The notes beneath the pieces are model-generated. The model was not told where the DNA came from, made no database searches, and worked only from the letters and a program-made list of their open reading frames with translations. Below are positions 13,306 through 21,054 of a DNA stretch of 21,078 bases, piece after piece. Source of the stretch: Bacteroidales bacterium UBA1756 (GTDB lineage Bacteria; Bacteroidota; Bacteroidia; Bacteroidales; WCHB1-69); the NCBI GenBank assembly GCA_002314795.1, contig DCHI01000052.1, positions 1-21,078 of the forward strand. Direction: 5' to 3'. Each line of letters opens with the position of its first letter. Position 1 is the first letter of the stretch. The position numbers were made by a program, and so were the translations under genes.

Positions 13306-14418
13306 ATGAACATCTTTGGTAAAATTAAAATCTTGGCAGTTACAATATTAGTAGTTGCCTCGCTCTCTTTGTCTGCCCAAAGCACTTCCCGCCAATACGT
13401 CGATCTGACTTCCGCAGCCGAGCAGTCCGTGCACGCCGTCGTGCACATCAAAACCTTATTCCTGTACCAGAATTCCGTATGGAACGACTTCTTCGGTGAC
13501 AGTTTCTGGAAAGACTTTTTCGGAGAAAGTGTCCCCAAAATGGCGCCGCAGGAGGTTTGGGGCGCCGGCTCCGGTGTCATCATTGACTCCGACGGTTTCA
13601 TTGTTACCAACAACCACGTCGTCCAGGACGCGAAAGAAATCACGGTGACACTCAACGACCGCCGCGAATTTAAAGCCACCATCGTGGGAACAGACCCTTC
13701 CACTGATCTCGCCCTTATTAAAATAGATTGTAATCACCTCCCTACCCTTTCATTCGGAAATTCCGACAGCGTCAAAATAGGGGAGTGGGTGCTGGCCGTC
13801 GGCAATCCCTTCAACCTGACTTCCACCGTTACGGCTGGAATCGTCAGCGCAAAAGCTCGTAACCTTAATATATTAGGTGAAAAAACTTCCGTGGAATCGT
13901 TCATTCAGACGGATGCGGCTGTTAATCAAGGAAATAGTGGTGGCGCACTCGTCAACACGGAAGGGGAATTGATTGGCATCAATTCTGCCATCGCCTCTGG
14001 AACGGGCTACTATACCGGCTATTCTTTCGCCATCCCGTCGAACATCGCAAGTAAAATCGTTTCAGACCTGAAACAGTATGGTTCTGTGCAGCGTGCTTAC
14101 GTCGGCGTGGCGGTCGTAGAAGTTGACAACGCCGTCGCCAAAGAACATAAACTTGCTGAAATCAAGGGACTTTTAGTCAAGCAGGTCACCGCCGATGGCG
14201 CGGCAGAACGTGCTGGTTTACAAGTAGATGATGTCATTCTTCTTTTAGATGAAAAAGAGGTGAACACGGCCTCTGAACTAAAAGAGATTGTGGCTCAACA
14301 TTCTCCCGGAGACAGAATTGACCTCGTTTGCCTTCGTGACGGAAAACGTTTAAATTTAAAGTTGATTTTATTGAACAATATTGGAGGCACCGGTGTTCTA
14401 TATGGTGCCGATGATTAG
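13306..14418 (+). CDS. htrA: HtrA/Deg-type serine protease with one PDZ domain
   Basis: This 370-residue envelope protease/chaperone degrades misfolded proteins. Residues 1-24 form a signal peptide or anchor (MNIFGKIKILAVTILVV, then SLSAQ). The trypsin-like domain carries the full triad: His104 in VTNNHVVQ, Asp134 in PSTDLALIK and Ser211 in NQGNSGGALV. A single PDZ domain covers about 265-355 (YVGVAVVEVD, ERAGLQVDDVILLLDEKEV). Many Bacteroidota Deg proteins are near 500 residues with two PDZ domains, so this is a compact, DegS-like arrangement. It ends cleanly at a stop codon, with no sign of truncation. It is divergent from rplU and 71 bases upstream of rpoD, so some read-through into rpoD is possible. 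Confidence 0.94.
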   Translation: MNIFGKIKILAVTILVVASLSLSAQSTSRQYVDLTSAAEQSVHAVVHIKTLFLYQNSVWNDFFGDSFWKDFFGESVPKMAPQEVWGAGSGVIIDSDGFIVTNNHVVQDAKEITVTLNDRREFKATIVGTDPSTDLALIKIDCNHLPTLSFGNSDSVKIGEWVLAVGNPFNLTSTVTAGIVSAKARNLNILGEKTSVESFIQTDAAVNQGNSGGALVNTEGELIGINSAIASGTGYYTGYSFAIPSNIASKIVSDLKQYGSVQRAYVGVAVVEVDNAVAKEHKLAEIKGLLVKQVTADGAAERAGLQVDDVILLLDEKEVNTASELKEIVAQHSPGDRIDLVCLRDGKRLNLKLILLNNIGGTGVLYGADD

Positions 14419-14492
14419 CGCAAGCAGACCCCTTTGCGTATAAACGCCTTAAAAAAATATTTAAAAACCTTAAAAATTACCTAAAGCCTATG

Positions 14493-15353
14493 ATGCGTCA
14501 AATTAAAATTTCGAACTCAATTACTAACCGTGACTCCGCCTCAATGGAGCGCTATCTGGCAGAAATTGCCCGACAGCCGCTGTTGACTCCGGAAGAGGAA
14601 GTCGACCTCGCTCGCAAAATCCGTGAAGGAGACCAGGCGGCCTTAGACCGTCTTACTACCTGTAATCTTAGGTTTGTCGTTTCCATTGCTAAAAAATACC
14701 AGAATCAGGGAATTACTTTGCCCGACTTGGTGAATGAAGGAAATGTGGGCTTGATTAAAGCCGCCCAGCGTTTTGACGAAACCCGCGGTTTCAAATTCAT
14801 CTCCTACGCCGTTTGGTGGATTCGCCAATCCATCCTTACCGCCATCGCCGACCAGTCTCGCGTGGTGCGCCTGCCATTGAACCAAGTGGGAACCATCAGC
14901 AAAATCAAAAAAGAGATTGCCCGTTTGGAACAAGAATACCAGCGTTTCCCAACGATTGACGAAATCGCGGAAGTCGTCGATCTTCCGGCAGACAAGGTGT
15001 CCGCACTTCTCCGTATGAGCGGTTACACGCAGTCTTTAGATGCTCCCGTGAGCGCGGATGATGACACCAAAGTCGTGGATACGTTCATTCCGGAAAATGC
15101 CGCCGGCACCGACGAACACCTGATGCAGGAATCATTGGTAACTGACGTGGCCGATATGCTTTCCGGACTTCCGGATAAGGAGCAAGAGGTGATTCGAATG
15201 TTTTTCGGTTTGAATAACACGCGCGAACGCACCCTCGACGAGATTAGCGTCCAATGCCAGATTTCCCGTGAACGCGTCCGCCAAATTAAGGAACGCGCCA
15301 TCAAACGCCTTCGTACGGAAGGAAATCGGAAAAAGTTTAAGTCTTATATGTAA
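14493..15353 (+). CDS. rpoD: RNA polymerase primary sigma factor RpoD (short Bacteroidota form)
   Basis: This 286-residue housekeeping sigma factor directs RNA polymerase to promoters. I prefer the second of two adjacent ATGs (14493), giving MRQIKISNSITNRDSASMER, as in the phylum. Region 1.2 is YLAEIARQPLLTPEEEVDLA, region 2 includes NLRFVVSIAKKYQNQG, LPDLVNEGNVGLIKAAQRFD and RGFKFISYAVWWIRQSI, region 3 follows, and region 4 ends in LDEISVQCQISRERVRQIKE and RAIKRLR. The long N-terminal region 1.1 of proteobacterial RpoD is absent, which is normal in this phylum. This protein is the expected reader of the TAnnTTTG boxes seen throughout the window. rsmI starts 5 bases after its stop. Confidence 0.96.
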   Translation: MRQIKISNSITNRDSASMERYLAEIARQPLLTPEEEVDLARKIREGDQAALDRLTTCNLRFVVSIAKKYQNQGITLPDLVNEGNVGLIKAAQRFDETRGFKFISYAVWWIRQSILTAIADQSRVVRLPLNQVGTISKIKKEIARLEQEYQRFPTIDEIAEVVDLPADKVSALLRMSGYTQSLDAPVSADDDTKVVDTFIPENAAGTDEHLMQESLVTDVADMLSGLPDKEQEVIRMFFGLNNTRERTLDEISVQCQISRERVRQIKERAIKRLRTEGNRKKFKSYM

Positions 15354-15358
15354 TAATT

Positions 15359-16060
15359 ATGAAATTATTTGTCGTCCCAACGCCCATTGGCAATATGGAA
15401 GACATTACCTTGCGTGCCCTTCGGGTGCTCAAGGAGGTAGATTTCGTGCTGTGCGAAGATACCCGCACAACACGAAATCTTTTGCGTCATTTCGAAATCG
15501 ACAAGCCGTGCCAAGCTTATCATATCCATAATGAACATCAACAGTTGGATACGATTATCCGTCAGATACAACAATCTAATAATGTGGCTCTTACATCGGA
15601 TGCTGGCACGCCTTGCATTTCCGACCCCGGGTTCTTGCTCGTTCGCGAATGTGTCCGCAACGGCATCGAGGTGGAGTGCTTGCCCGGCGCCACGGCGCTG
15701 ATTCCCGCCCTTGTCAATTCCGGACTTCCTGCCAGCAGTTTCAAATTTTATGGCTTCATTCCCCACAAGAAAGGCAAAGAGACCTGTTTGAAAACGATGG
15801 CCGCGGCCAACGAAACGTCCATCTTTTATGAGTCACCGTACCGATTGCTCAAGACGTTGGAAATGATGGCCCCGATTTTTGGCGCAGACCGGCCCGTCTG
15901 CGTGGCACGGGAACTGACAAAAATCTATGAGGAACATTTTCGGGGGACGGTAGCCGAGGCCATCACCCACTTTTCAGCAAAGCCCGTCAAGGGAGAAATC
16001 GTGGTGGTGGTAGGGACGGCGGACTGCGGTTCTTCGATGCCGGAAGTGACGTTCGAGTGA
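15359..16060 (+). CDS. rsmI: 16S rRNA (cytidine1402-2'-O)-methyltransferase RsmI
   Basis: This 233-residue SAM-dependent tetrapyrrole-methylase-fold enzyme methylates the ribose of C1402 in the decoding centre of 16S rRNA. The motifs are MKLFVVPTPIGNMEDITLRA at the start, LCEDTRTTRNLL, TSDAGTPCISDPGFLLVREC, LPGATALIPALVNSGLP, FYGFIPHKKGKE and the final FRGTVAEA. The length is shorter than E. coli RsmI (286), lacking most of the C-terminal extension, as is common in Bacteroidota. It starts 5 bases after rpoD. The following riboflavin kinase gene either overlaps its stop by 4 bases (GTGA) or begins 20 bases later. Confidence 0.94.
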   Translation: MKLFVVPTPIGNMEDITLRALRVLKEVDFVLCEDTRTTRNLLRHFEIDKPCQAYHIHNEHQQLDTIIRQIQQSNNVALTSDAGTPCISDPGFLLVRECVRNGIEVECLPGATALIPALVNSGLPASSFKFYGFIPHKKGKETCLKTMAAANETSIFYESPYRLLKTLEMMAPIFGADRPVCVARELTKIYEEHFRGTVAEAITHFSAKPVKGEIVVVVGTADCGSSMPEVTFE

Positions 16061-16080
16061 GTCGGTGCAAATTAGGAACA

Positions 16081-16485
16081 ATGGAACTTCTCAAAGACAA
16101 TAACCGTTATGTAGGCAAGGTTGTGCACGGTTTGGAAAACGGGCGCACGTTCGGTTTCCCAACCGCCAATGTCACGGAAATTGCGCCACAACTTTCCATT
16201 TCCACCGGTGTTTACGCGGCCCACGTCCGTGTTGACAATTCGGAGTACGGTGCGATGATGTATGTGGGTACACGTCCGACGCTCCATCTTACAGAACTTT
16301 CCTTGGAAATACATCTATTTGATTTTCAAGGAGATTTGTATGAAAAAAAGATAGAATTTCTTTTGATTGCAAAAGTCCGTGAGGAACAGCGCTTCGCCTC
16401 GGTTGACGCGCTCGTTGCACAACTTCGGGAGGACGAGCGGAAGATTCGGGCGTTGTTAGAAACGCAAGAGGAACGAGGAAATTAA
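16081..16485 (+). CDS. Stand-alone riboflavin kinase (RibF C-terminal domain only)
   Basis: A 134-residue protein matching the riboflavin kinase half of bifunctional RibF, which phosphorylates riboflavin to FMN. It shows YVGKVVHGLENGRTFGFPTA (the GRTxGFPTAN motif at 21-30), STGVYAAHV, MMYVGTRPTL, the likely catalytic Glu76 in LSLEIHLFDF, and the KVREEQRFASVDALVAQL tail. The normal N-terminal FAD-synthetase domain of about 180 residues is missing, and the preceding sequence is rsmI in another frame. I prefer the ATG at 16081, which starts MELLKDNNRY after an AGGA element. A GTG at 16057 would add eight residues and overlap rsmI. The stop overlaps the convergent remnant gene by 3 bases. The assignment to the kinase family is firm, but whether FAD synthesis is encoded elsewhere cannot be seen here. 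Confidence 0.85.
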   Translation: MELLKDNNRYVGKVVHGLENGRTFGFPTANVTEIAPQLSISTGVYAAHVRVDNSEYGAMMYVGTRPTLHLTELSLEIHLFDFQGDLYEKKIEFLLIAKVREEQRFASVDALVAQLREDERKIRALLETQEERGN

Positions 16486-16715
16486 AACGCATCCATACTC
16501 AGGAAATCCGACAAGGAAAGATGACGTACCGAGCTTGTCGAATAATCAATATCGTCGGTGGTTATCAATATTTTCTGATGGATGTTGCCAATTTTGTCAA
16601 ATGCAGCGAACTCGCGAGCGTATGCTTTTTCATCGGCCACACTGTATGCCACTTGCACAAAATAGGTTTTATTATCTTTTTGAGCCATAAAATGCCTTCT
16701 CTTTGTCATCTTCAC
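16482..16715 (-). pseudogene. Remnant of a DUF4143/AAA-type ATPase (C-terminal end only)
   Basis: This 77-codon open frame has a C-terminal part, KTYFVQVAYSVADEKAYARE and FAAFDKIGNIHQKILITTDD, ending VRHLSLSDFLSMDAF. It closely resembles the last 65 residues of ATP-binding proteins with a DUF4143 domain, where an IYIQVAYSL-x-(E)-RE-x-F pattern is followed by K-x-V-x-D and a GI(K/R)H-x-x-DFL end. The start, MKMTKRRHF, does not fit the family, and upstream in the same frame a stop occurs within about 40 bases; the ATPase core (Walker motifs) is absent from the 200-base gap. It is probably a decayed, truncated copy rather than a functional small gene. The alternative is a short standalone protein expressed from its own ATG. 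Confidence 0.6.
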
Positions 16716-16772
16716 TTTTTTTATAAGATTCCGCTTCCCGCAAATTCCTTCTTTTTAGATGTAAAAATTGGG

Positions 16773-16802
16773 TTGCTTGTTGACAAAAAAAGATTACCTT
16801 TG
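16773..16802 (+). promoter_or_regulatory. Promoter of the kbl-korAB operon
   Basis: The -7 box TACCTTTG is at 16795-16802, followed by C. A -33 TTG at 16773-16775 gives a 19-base spacer, the preferred arrangement in Bacteroidota. This is the best-formed promoter in the window. Transcription would start near 16809, leaving a leader of roughly 114 bases before the kbl ATG. Confidence 0.78.
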
Positions 16803-16922
16803 CCCGCTTTTTCGTGGGGGACGGCTGTTTTTTTTAAAGAGATAAAAGCGAAATATAACTTTTTGAAAAACAATAAGATAAATAAAAACAATCAATTTAT
16901 TATAACTTAAAATTCATACGTT

Positions 16923-18113
16923 ATGTATCAAAATTTCCAAGCTTTCCTGCAAAATGAATTGAAGGATATTCAAGAAGCAGGTTTGTACAAAAACGAACGC
17001 ATCATCGTTTCCCCACAAAGTGGTGAAATTACTTTGCAAAACGGCAAGAAGGCCCTTAACTTCTGCGCGAACAACTACCTCGGTTTGGCCAACAACCCGA
17101 AGCTGATTGCCGCTGCAAAAGAAGCACTTGACACACACGGTTACGGTATGGCTTCCGTCCGTTTCATCTGCGGTTGCTCCGACCTTCACAAACAATTGGA
17201 AAAGAAAATCGCCGAATTTTTTGGCACCGAAGATACAATCTTGTACGCTGCTTGCTTTGATGCAAACGGTGGCGTTTTCGAACCCCTCCTCAGCGAACAG
17301 GATGCCATTATTTCTGACGCACTCAACCACGCCTCCATCATCGATGGCGTAAGACTTTGCAAGGCAGTTCGTTATCGTTATGCCAATGCCGATATGGCCG
17401 ACCTCGAAGAACAACTCAAGAAGGCACAGGCACAACGTTTCCGCCTCATCGTCACCGACGGCGTTTTCTCAATGGACGGCAACGTCGCTCCTCTGGACAA
17501 AATCGTTGAATTGGCCAACAAATACGATGCAATGGTTATGGTTGACGAATCCCACTCTGCTGGCGTTGTCGGTAAGACGGGCCGCGGCGTAACCGAACAT
17601 TACAACCTTCGTGGCAAGGTCGAAATCCTTACCGGAACGCTCGGCAAGGCCTTCGGTGGTGCCATCGGTGGATTCACTACCGGTAAGAAAGAAATCATCG
17701 ATATGCTTCGTCAACGTTCAAGACCGTACTTGTTCTCCAACTCCATTCCTCCAATGGTAGCAGCTGCTGGTTGCAAGATGGTGGAAATGATGTCTGAAAC
17801 CAACGAACTTCAGGACAGACTTCACGAAAATACCGCATACTTCGTTGAAAAAATGAAAGCTGCCGGTTTTGATATCAAACCTACCCAGTCCGCTATCTGC
17901 GCCGTTATGCTTTATGACGCCAAATTGTCACAGGAAATGGCAGCCAAATTGCAGGAAGAAGGCATCTTCGTCACCGGTTTCTACTATCCGGTCGTTCCCA
18001 AGGGACAAGCACGTATCCGCGTTCAGGTTTCTGCTGCACACACCCGCGAAAATCTTGACAAGTGCATCGCCGCATTCACAAAGGTTGGTAAAGAATTAAA
18101 CATTTTAAAATAA
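16923..18113 (+). CDS. kbl: 2-amino-3-ketobutyrate CoA ligase (glycine C-acetyltransferase)
   Basis: This 396-residue PLP enzyme of the alpha-oxoamine synthase family cleaves 2-amino-3-oxobutyrate with CoA to glycine and acetyl-CoA, the second step of threonine breakdown after threonine dehydrogenase. Family signs are ALNFCANNYLGLANNPKLIA, HGYGMASVRFICGCSDLHKQ, CFDANGG, SDALNHASIIDGVRLCKA, TDGVFSMDGNVAPLD, MVDESHSAGVVGKTGRG, and the PLP lysine Lys242 in ILTGTLGKAFGGAIGG. The RFICG and DGVRLCKA segments favour Kbl over the related BioF and serine palmitoyltransferase. Its length is the same as E. coli Kbl. It leads the operon and is 5 bases from korA. The dehydrogenase gene tdh is not in the window. 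Confidence 0.93.
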   Translation: MYQNFQAFLQNELKDIQEAGLYKNERIIVSPQSGEITLQNGKKALNFCANNYLGLANNPKLIAAAKEALDTHGYGMASVRFICGCSDLHKQLEKKIAEFFGTEDTILYAACFDANGGVFEPLLSEQDAIISDALNHASIIDGVRLCKAVRYRYANADMADLEEQLKKAQAQRFRLIVTDGVFSMDGNVAPLDKIVELANKYDAMVMVDESHSAGVVGKTGRGVTEHYNLRGKVEILTGTLGKAFGGAIGGFTTGKKEIIDMLRQRSRPYLFSNSIPPMVAAAGCKMVEMMSETNELQDRLHENTAYFVEKMKAAGFDIKPTQSAICAVMLYDAKLSQEMAAKLQEEGIFVTGFYYPVVPKGQARIRVQVSAAHTRENLDKCIAAFTKVGKELNILK

Positions 18114-18118
18114 TCATA

Positions 18119-19954
18119 ATGACTGACAACATTATCAAGAAAAATGACATCGTCGTCCGTTTTGCTGGCGACTCCGGAGACGGAATGCAGCTTTCGGGGA
18201 CTTTGTTTTCCGACGCTTCCGCACTCACAGGAAACGACATCGCAACATTTCCGGATTATCCTGCCGAAATCCGTGCCCCGCACAACACCATCGCCGGTGT
18301 GAGCGGCTATCAGGTTCACGTTGGAAATCACATCTATAGTTCGGGCGACAAGTGCGACATCCTCGTCGCTATGAACCCCGCTTCTTTCAAGTCCAACCTT
18401 AAATGGGCTAAGAAAGGTGCCACCGTTATCGTTGATATTGACACCTTTACCGAAGAAGCAATGACCAAGGCCGGTTATACGTCAGATCCTTTTACCGATG
18501 AATTGGAACGCGCCTACGCGATTGTCAAAGCTCCTATTACCAGCTTTACCGCCAATATCGGCACCGAACAAGGAGCTGAAAAGAAGACGTACGAAAAGTG
18601 CCGCAATATGTTCGCACTCGGTATCATCTTCTATATGACGCACAAAAAACTTGATCAGACTAACGCTTATTTGGAACGCAAGTTTGCCAAGAAACCCGAC
18701 GTCATCAAGTTGAATGAGGCCGTTCTCTCAGCCGGTTACGAATATGCTGACAAACTGGAAGTCATCCATTCACACATTTACGAAGTTTCTCACGCCGAAA
18801 TGCCGAAAGGCCGCTACCGCAACATCACGGGTAACGTGGCTACCGCTTGGGGACTTTTGGCTGCTTCCGAACGTTCCGGACGCCGCTTGTTCCTCGGTTC
18901 CTATCCTATCACTCCCGCTACGGAAGTGATGGTGGAATTGTCCAAGCACAAAGGTTTGGGTGCCCGCGTTTTCCAGGCAGAAGACGAAATCGCTGGTATC
19001 TGCTCCGCCATCGGCGCCTCCTACGCAGGTGCTTTGGCTTGCACTTCCACTTCCGGCCCCGGACTTTCTCTGAAGAGCGAAGCCCTCGGTTTGGCCGTTA
19101 TGACGGAACTTCCCCTCGTTGTCGTTGACGTACAACGTGGCGGTCCTTCCACCGGTCTTCCAACCAAAACCGAACAGAGCGACTTGAATCAGGCACTTTA
19201 CGGGCGTAACGGCGAAGCTCCTCTCGTAGTGGTTGCCGCTTCCAGCTCCGCAAACTGCTTCTACTGGGCTTACAATGCTGCCAAACTTGCGTTGGAACAT
19301 ATGACTCCCGTTATTTTGCTTACCGACGGTTATCTCGGAAACGGTTCTCAACTGTTCCGTATTCCGAAGGTAGCTGATTTGCCGAGCATAACTCCTCGTT
19401 TGGCAACTCCGAACGACCCGGATTATCGTCCGTTCCGTCGTGATCCCGAAACCTTCGCACGCGAATGGGCTCTTCCGGGAATGGAAGGCCTCAGCCATCG
19501 CGTAGGCGGTTTGGAAAAATGCCCCGACGGTCCGCTCAGCACCGATCCGGAAAACCACGCTCTGATGACCTACAACCGTCAGGAAAAAGTCAATCGCGTT
19601 GCCAATTACATTCCTGACCAGGAAGTTACGGGCAATCCCGACGGTGACTTGTTAGTCGTGGGTTGGGGTGGAACAGCCGGCGCTTTGACCCTCGCTGTTG
19701 AAGAAATGAACAACGAAGGCAAGAAAGTGGCTTACACACACTTCAATTACATTTGTCCTCTGCCGAAGAATACGGGCGATATCTTGCGTAAATACAAGAA
19801 AATCGTTGTGTGCGAATTGAACAACGGCCAGTTTGCCGGTTACCTCCGCACCCAGTTCCCGGAATGTCCTATGAAACAGTACAACAAGGTTATGGGACTT
19901 CCGTTCGAAGTTGGCGAGTTAAAAGATTGTTTCACTAAAATTTTAGGAGAATAA
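18119..19954 (+). CDS. korA: 2-oxoacid (2-oxoglutarate):ferredoxin oxidoreductase, fused gamma-alpha subunit
   Basis: A 611-residue subunit of a ferredoxin-dependent 2-oxoacid oxidoreductase, which converts 2-oxoglutarate and CoA to succinyl-CoA, CO2 and reduced ferredoxin, or runs in reverse. The gamma domain is at about 10-200 (VVRFAGDSGDGMQLSGTLFS, PDYPAEIRAP), fused to an alpha domain from about 225 (GNVATAWGLLAASERSG, LFLGSYPITPATEVM, AEDEIAGICSAIGASYAG, TSTSGPGLSLKSEALGLAVM, VDVQRGGPSTGLPTKTEQSD). The C-terminal part (FRIPKVADLP, LVVGWGGTAGALTLA) completes the subunit. The fused gamma-alpha layout and the YPITP motif fit KorA. Substrate preference for 2-oxoglutarate is inferred from family resemblance; other 2-oxoacids are possible. 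korB follows after 3 bases. Confidence 0.93.
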   Translation: MTDNIIKKNDIVVRFAGDSGDGMQLSGTLFSDASALTGNDIATFPDYPAEIRAPHNTIAGVSGYQVHVGNHIYSSGDKCDILVAMNPASFKSNLKWAKKGATVIVDIDTFTEEAMTKAGYTSDPFTDELERAYAIVKAPITSFTANIGTEQGAEKKTYEKCRNMFALGIIFYMTHKKLDQTNAYLERKFAKKPDVIKLNEAVLSAGYEYADKLEVIHSHIYEVSHAEMPKGRYRNITGNVATAWGLLAASERSGRRLFLGSYPITPATEVMVELSKHKGLGARVFQAEDEIAGICSAIGASYAGALACTSTSGPGLSLKSEALGLAVMTELPLVVVDVQRGGPSTGLPTKTEQSDLNQALYGRNGEAPLVVVAASSSANCFYWAYNAAKLALEHMTPVILLTDGYLGNGSQLFRIPKVADLPSITPRLATPNDPDYRPFRRDPETFAREWALPGMEGLSHRVGGLEKCPDGPLSTDPENHALMTYNRQEKVNRVANYIPDQEVTGNPDGDLLVVGWGGTAGALTLAVEEMNNEGKKVAYTHFNYICPLPKNTGDILRKYKKIVVCELNNGQFAGYLRTQFPECPMKQYNKVMGLPFEVGELKDCFTKILGE

Positions 19955-19957
19955 GTT

Positions 19958-20989
19958 ATGGCAGAAAGACATTTTGTTCCCAAAGCGGAATGCGAATATA
20001 CGAAAGCTGATTTCCAAAGCGATCAAATGGTGAAATGGTGCCCCGGCTGCGGTGACCACGCCATCCTCGCCTCCTTGCTCAATACGTTTCCAAAAACACA
20101 TCATAAAAAGGAAAATATTTTGATGGTTTCCGGTATCGGTTGCTCATCCCGTATTCCTTATTATGTTGATACATACGGATTTCACAGCATCCACGGTCGT
20201 GCTTGCGCCATCGCAACAGGTGCCAAGTTGGCAAACCCGGCACTGAGTGTTTGGGTGAATATGGGTGACGGTGACTCTATGGCTATCGGCGGCAACCACT
20301 TGATTCACGCCGTTCGTCGTAATCAGGACCTGAACATCACCATTTTCAATAACGAAATTTACGGTTTGACCAAAGGTCAGTACTCACCGACTACCAAGTT
20401 CGGTCAGATTACGAAAACCTCTCCTTTCGGAACGATTGACTATCCGTTCAATCCGGGTGAATTGGTAATGGGCGCACAGGGCACGTTCTTTGCTCGCGCA
20501 TTGGACTGCGTGCCGGGTCTTACCACCGATATTATGACGCGCGCCGCTTCTCACGACGGCACCAGCGTGGTTGAAGTTCTTCAGAACTGTATGATTTTCA
20601 ATGATAAGACGCACGCAGCCATCACTGACAGAGCTGTCCGCGATGACCGCACCATCGTCCTTGAACACGGGAAACCGATGATTTTCGGTAAAGAAAAGAA
20701 CAAAGGTATCCGTTTCAATGGCCGTTGCTTGGAAGCTGTTACCATCGGCGAAAACGGCATCACGTTGGATGACATTATGGTTCACGATGAAACTACCGAA
20801 GATACGGGTATTCATATGATGTTGGCCCGTATGTGTGGCGAACTTCCGGTTGCTATCGGTGTGATTCGTAACGTGAAGAAAACTTCTTATACACAATTGT
20901 ACGAAGACCAAATGGACGAATGTATGGCCACGGGCAAGTACAAATGTGTCGATGACCTTCTCAACAGTGGTGACACGTGGGAAGTGTAA
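19958..20989 (+). CDS. korB: 2-oxoacid (2-oxoglutarate):ferredoxin oxidoreductase, beta subunit
   Basis: The 343-residue beta subunit binds thiamine diphosphate and one [4Fe-4S] cluster. Cys28 and Cys31 in WCPGCGDH, Cys62 in GIGCSS and Cys211 in LQNCMIFND are in the places expected for the cluster ligands. The TPP/Mg motif is GDGDSMAIGGNH (104-115), followed by NNEIYGLTKGQYSPTTKFGQ. No ferredoxin-like delta domain is fused. The short intergenic distance to korA implies a two-subunit KorAB enzyme. It is the last gene of the operon and is followed by an intrinsic terminator at 21017-21046. Confidence 0.95.
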   Translation: MAERHFVPKAECEYTKADFQSDQMVKWCPGCGDHAILASLLNTFPKTHHKKENILMVSGIGCSSRIPYYVDTYGFHSIHGRACAIATGAKLANPALSVWVNMGDGDSMAIGGNHLIHAVRRNQDLNITIFNNEIYGLTKGQYSPTTKFGQITKTSPFGTIDYPFNPGELVMGAQGTFFARALDCVPGLTTDIMTRAASHDGTSVVEVLQNCMIFNDKTHAAITDRAVRDDRTIVLEHGKPMIFGKEKNKGIRFNGRCLEAVTIGENGITLDDIMVHDETTEDTGIHMMLARMCGELPVAIGVIRNVKKTSYTQLYEDQMDECMATGKYKCVDDLLNSGDTWEV

Positions 20990-21016
20990 TACAATTAATA
21001 ATTGTAAATATGACAG

Positions 21017-21050
21017 AACGGTTGTCGAGGGAATTCGGCAACCGTTTTTA
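21017..21050 (+). terminator. Intrinsic terminator of kbl-korA-korB
   Basis: The arms AACGGTTG and CAACCGTT (21017-21024 and 21039-21046) are extended inward by further G-C and G-U pairs to about 12 bp, and are followed by a T-rich run. It lies 28 bases after the korB stop codon, the expected place for the end of the transcript. Confidence 0.88.
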
Positions 21051-21054
21051 TTAT

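Noticed and set aside
14419..14450. Possible terminator after htrA
   Set aside because: Only a 5-bp stem (CGCAA/TTGCG) with a long loop and no following T run is seen, which is too weak to call.
18770..19558. A 262-codon minus-strand open frame
   Set aside because: It is antisense to korA, which has a full set of family motifs. The translated sequence shows no recognisable domain.
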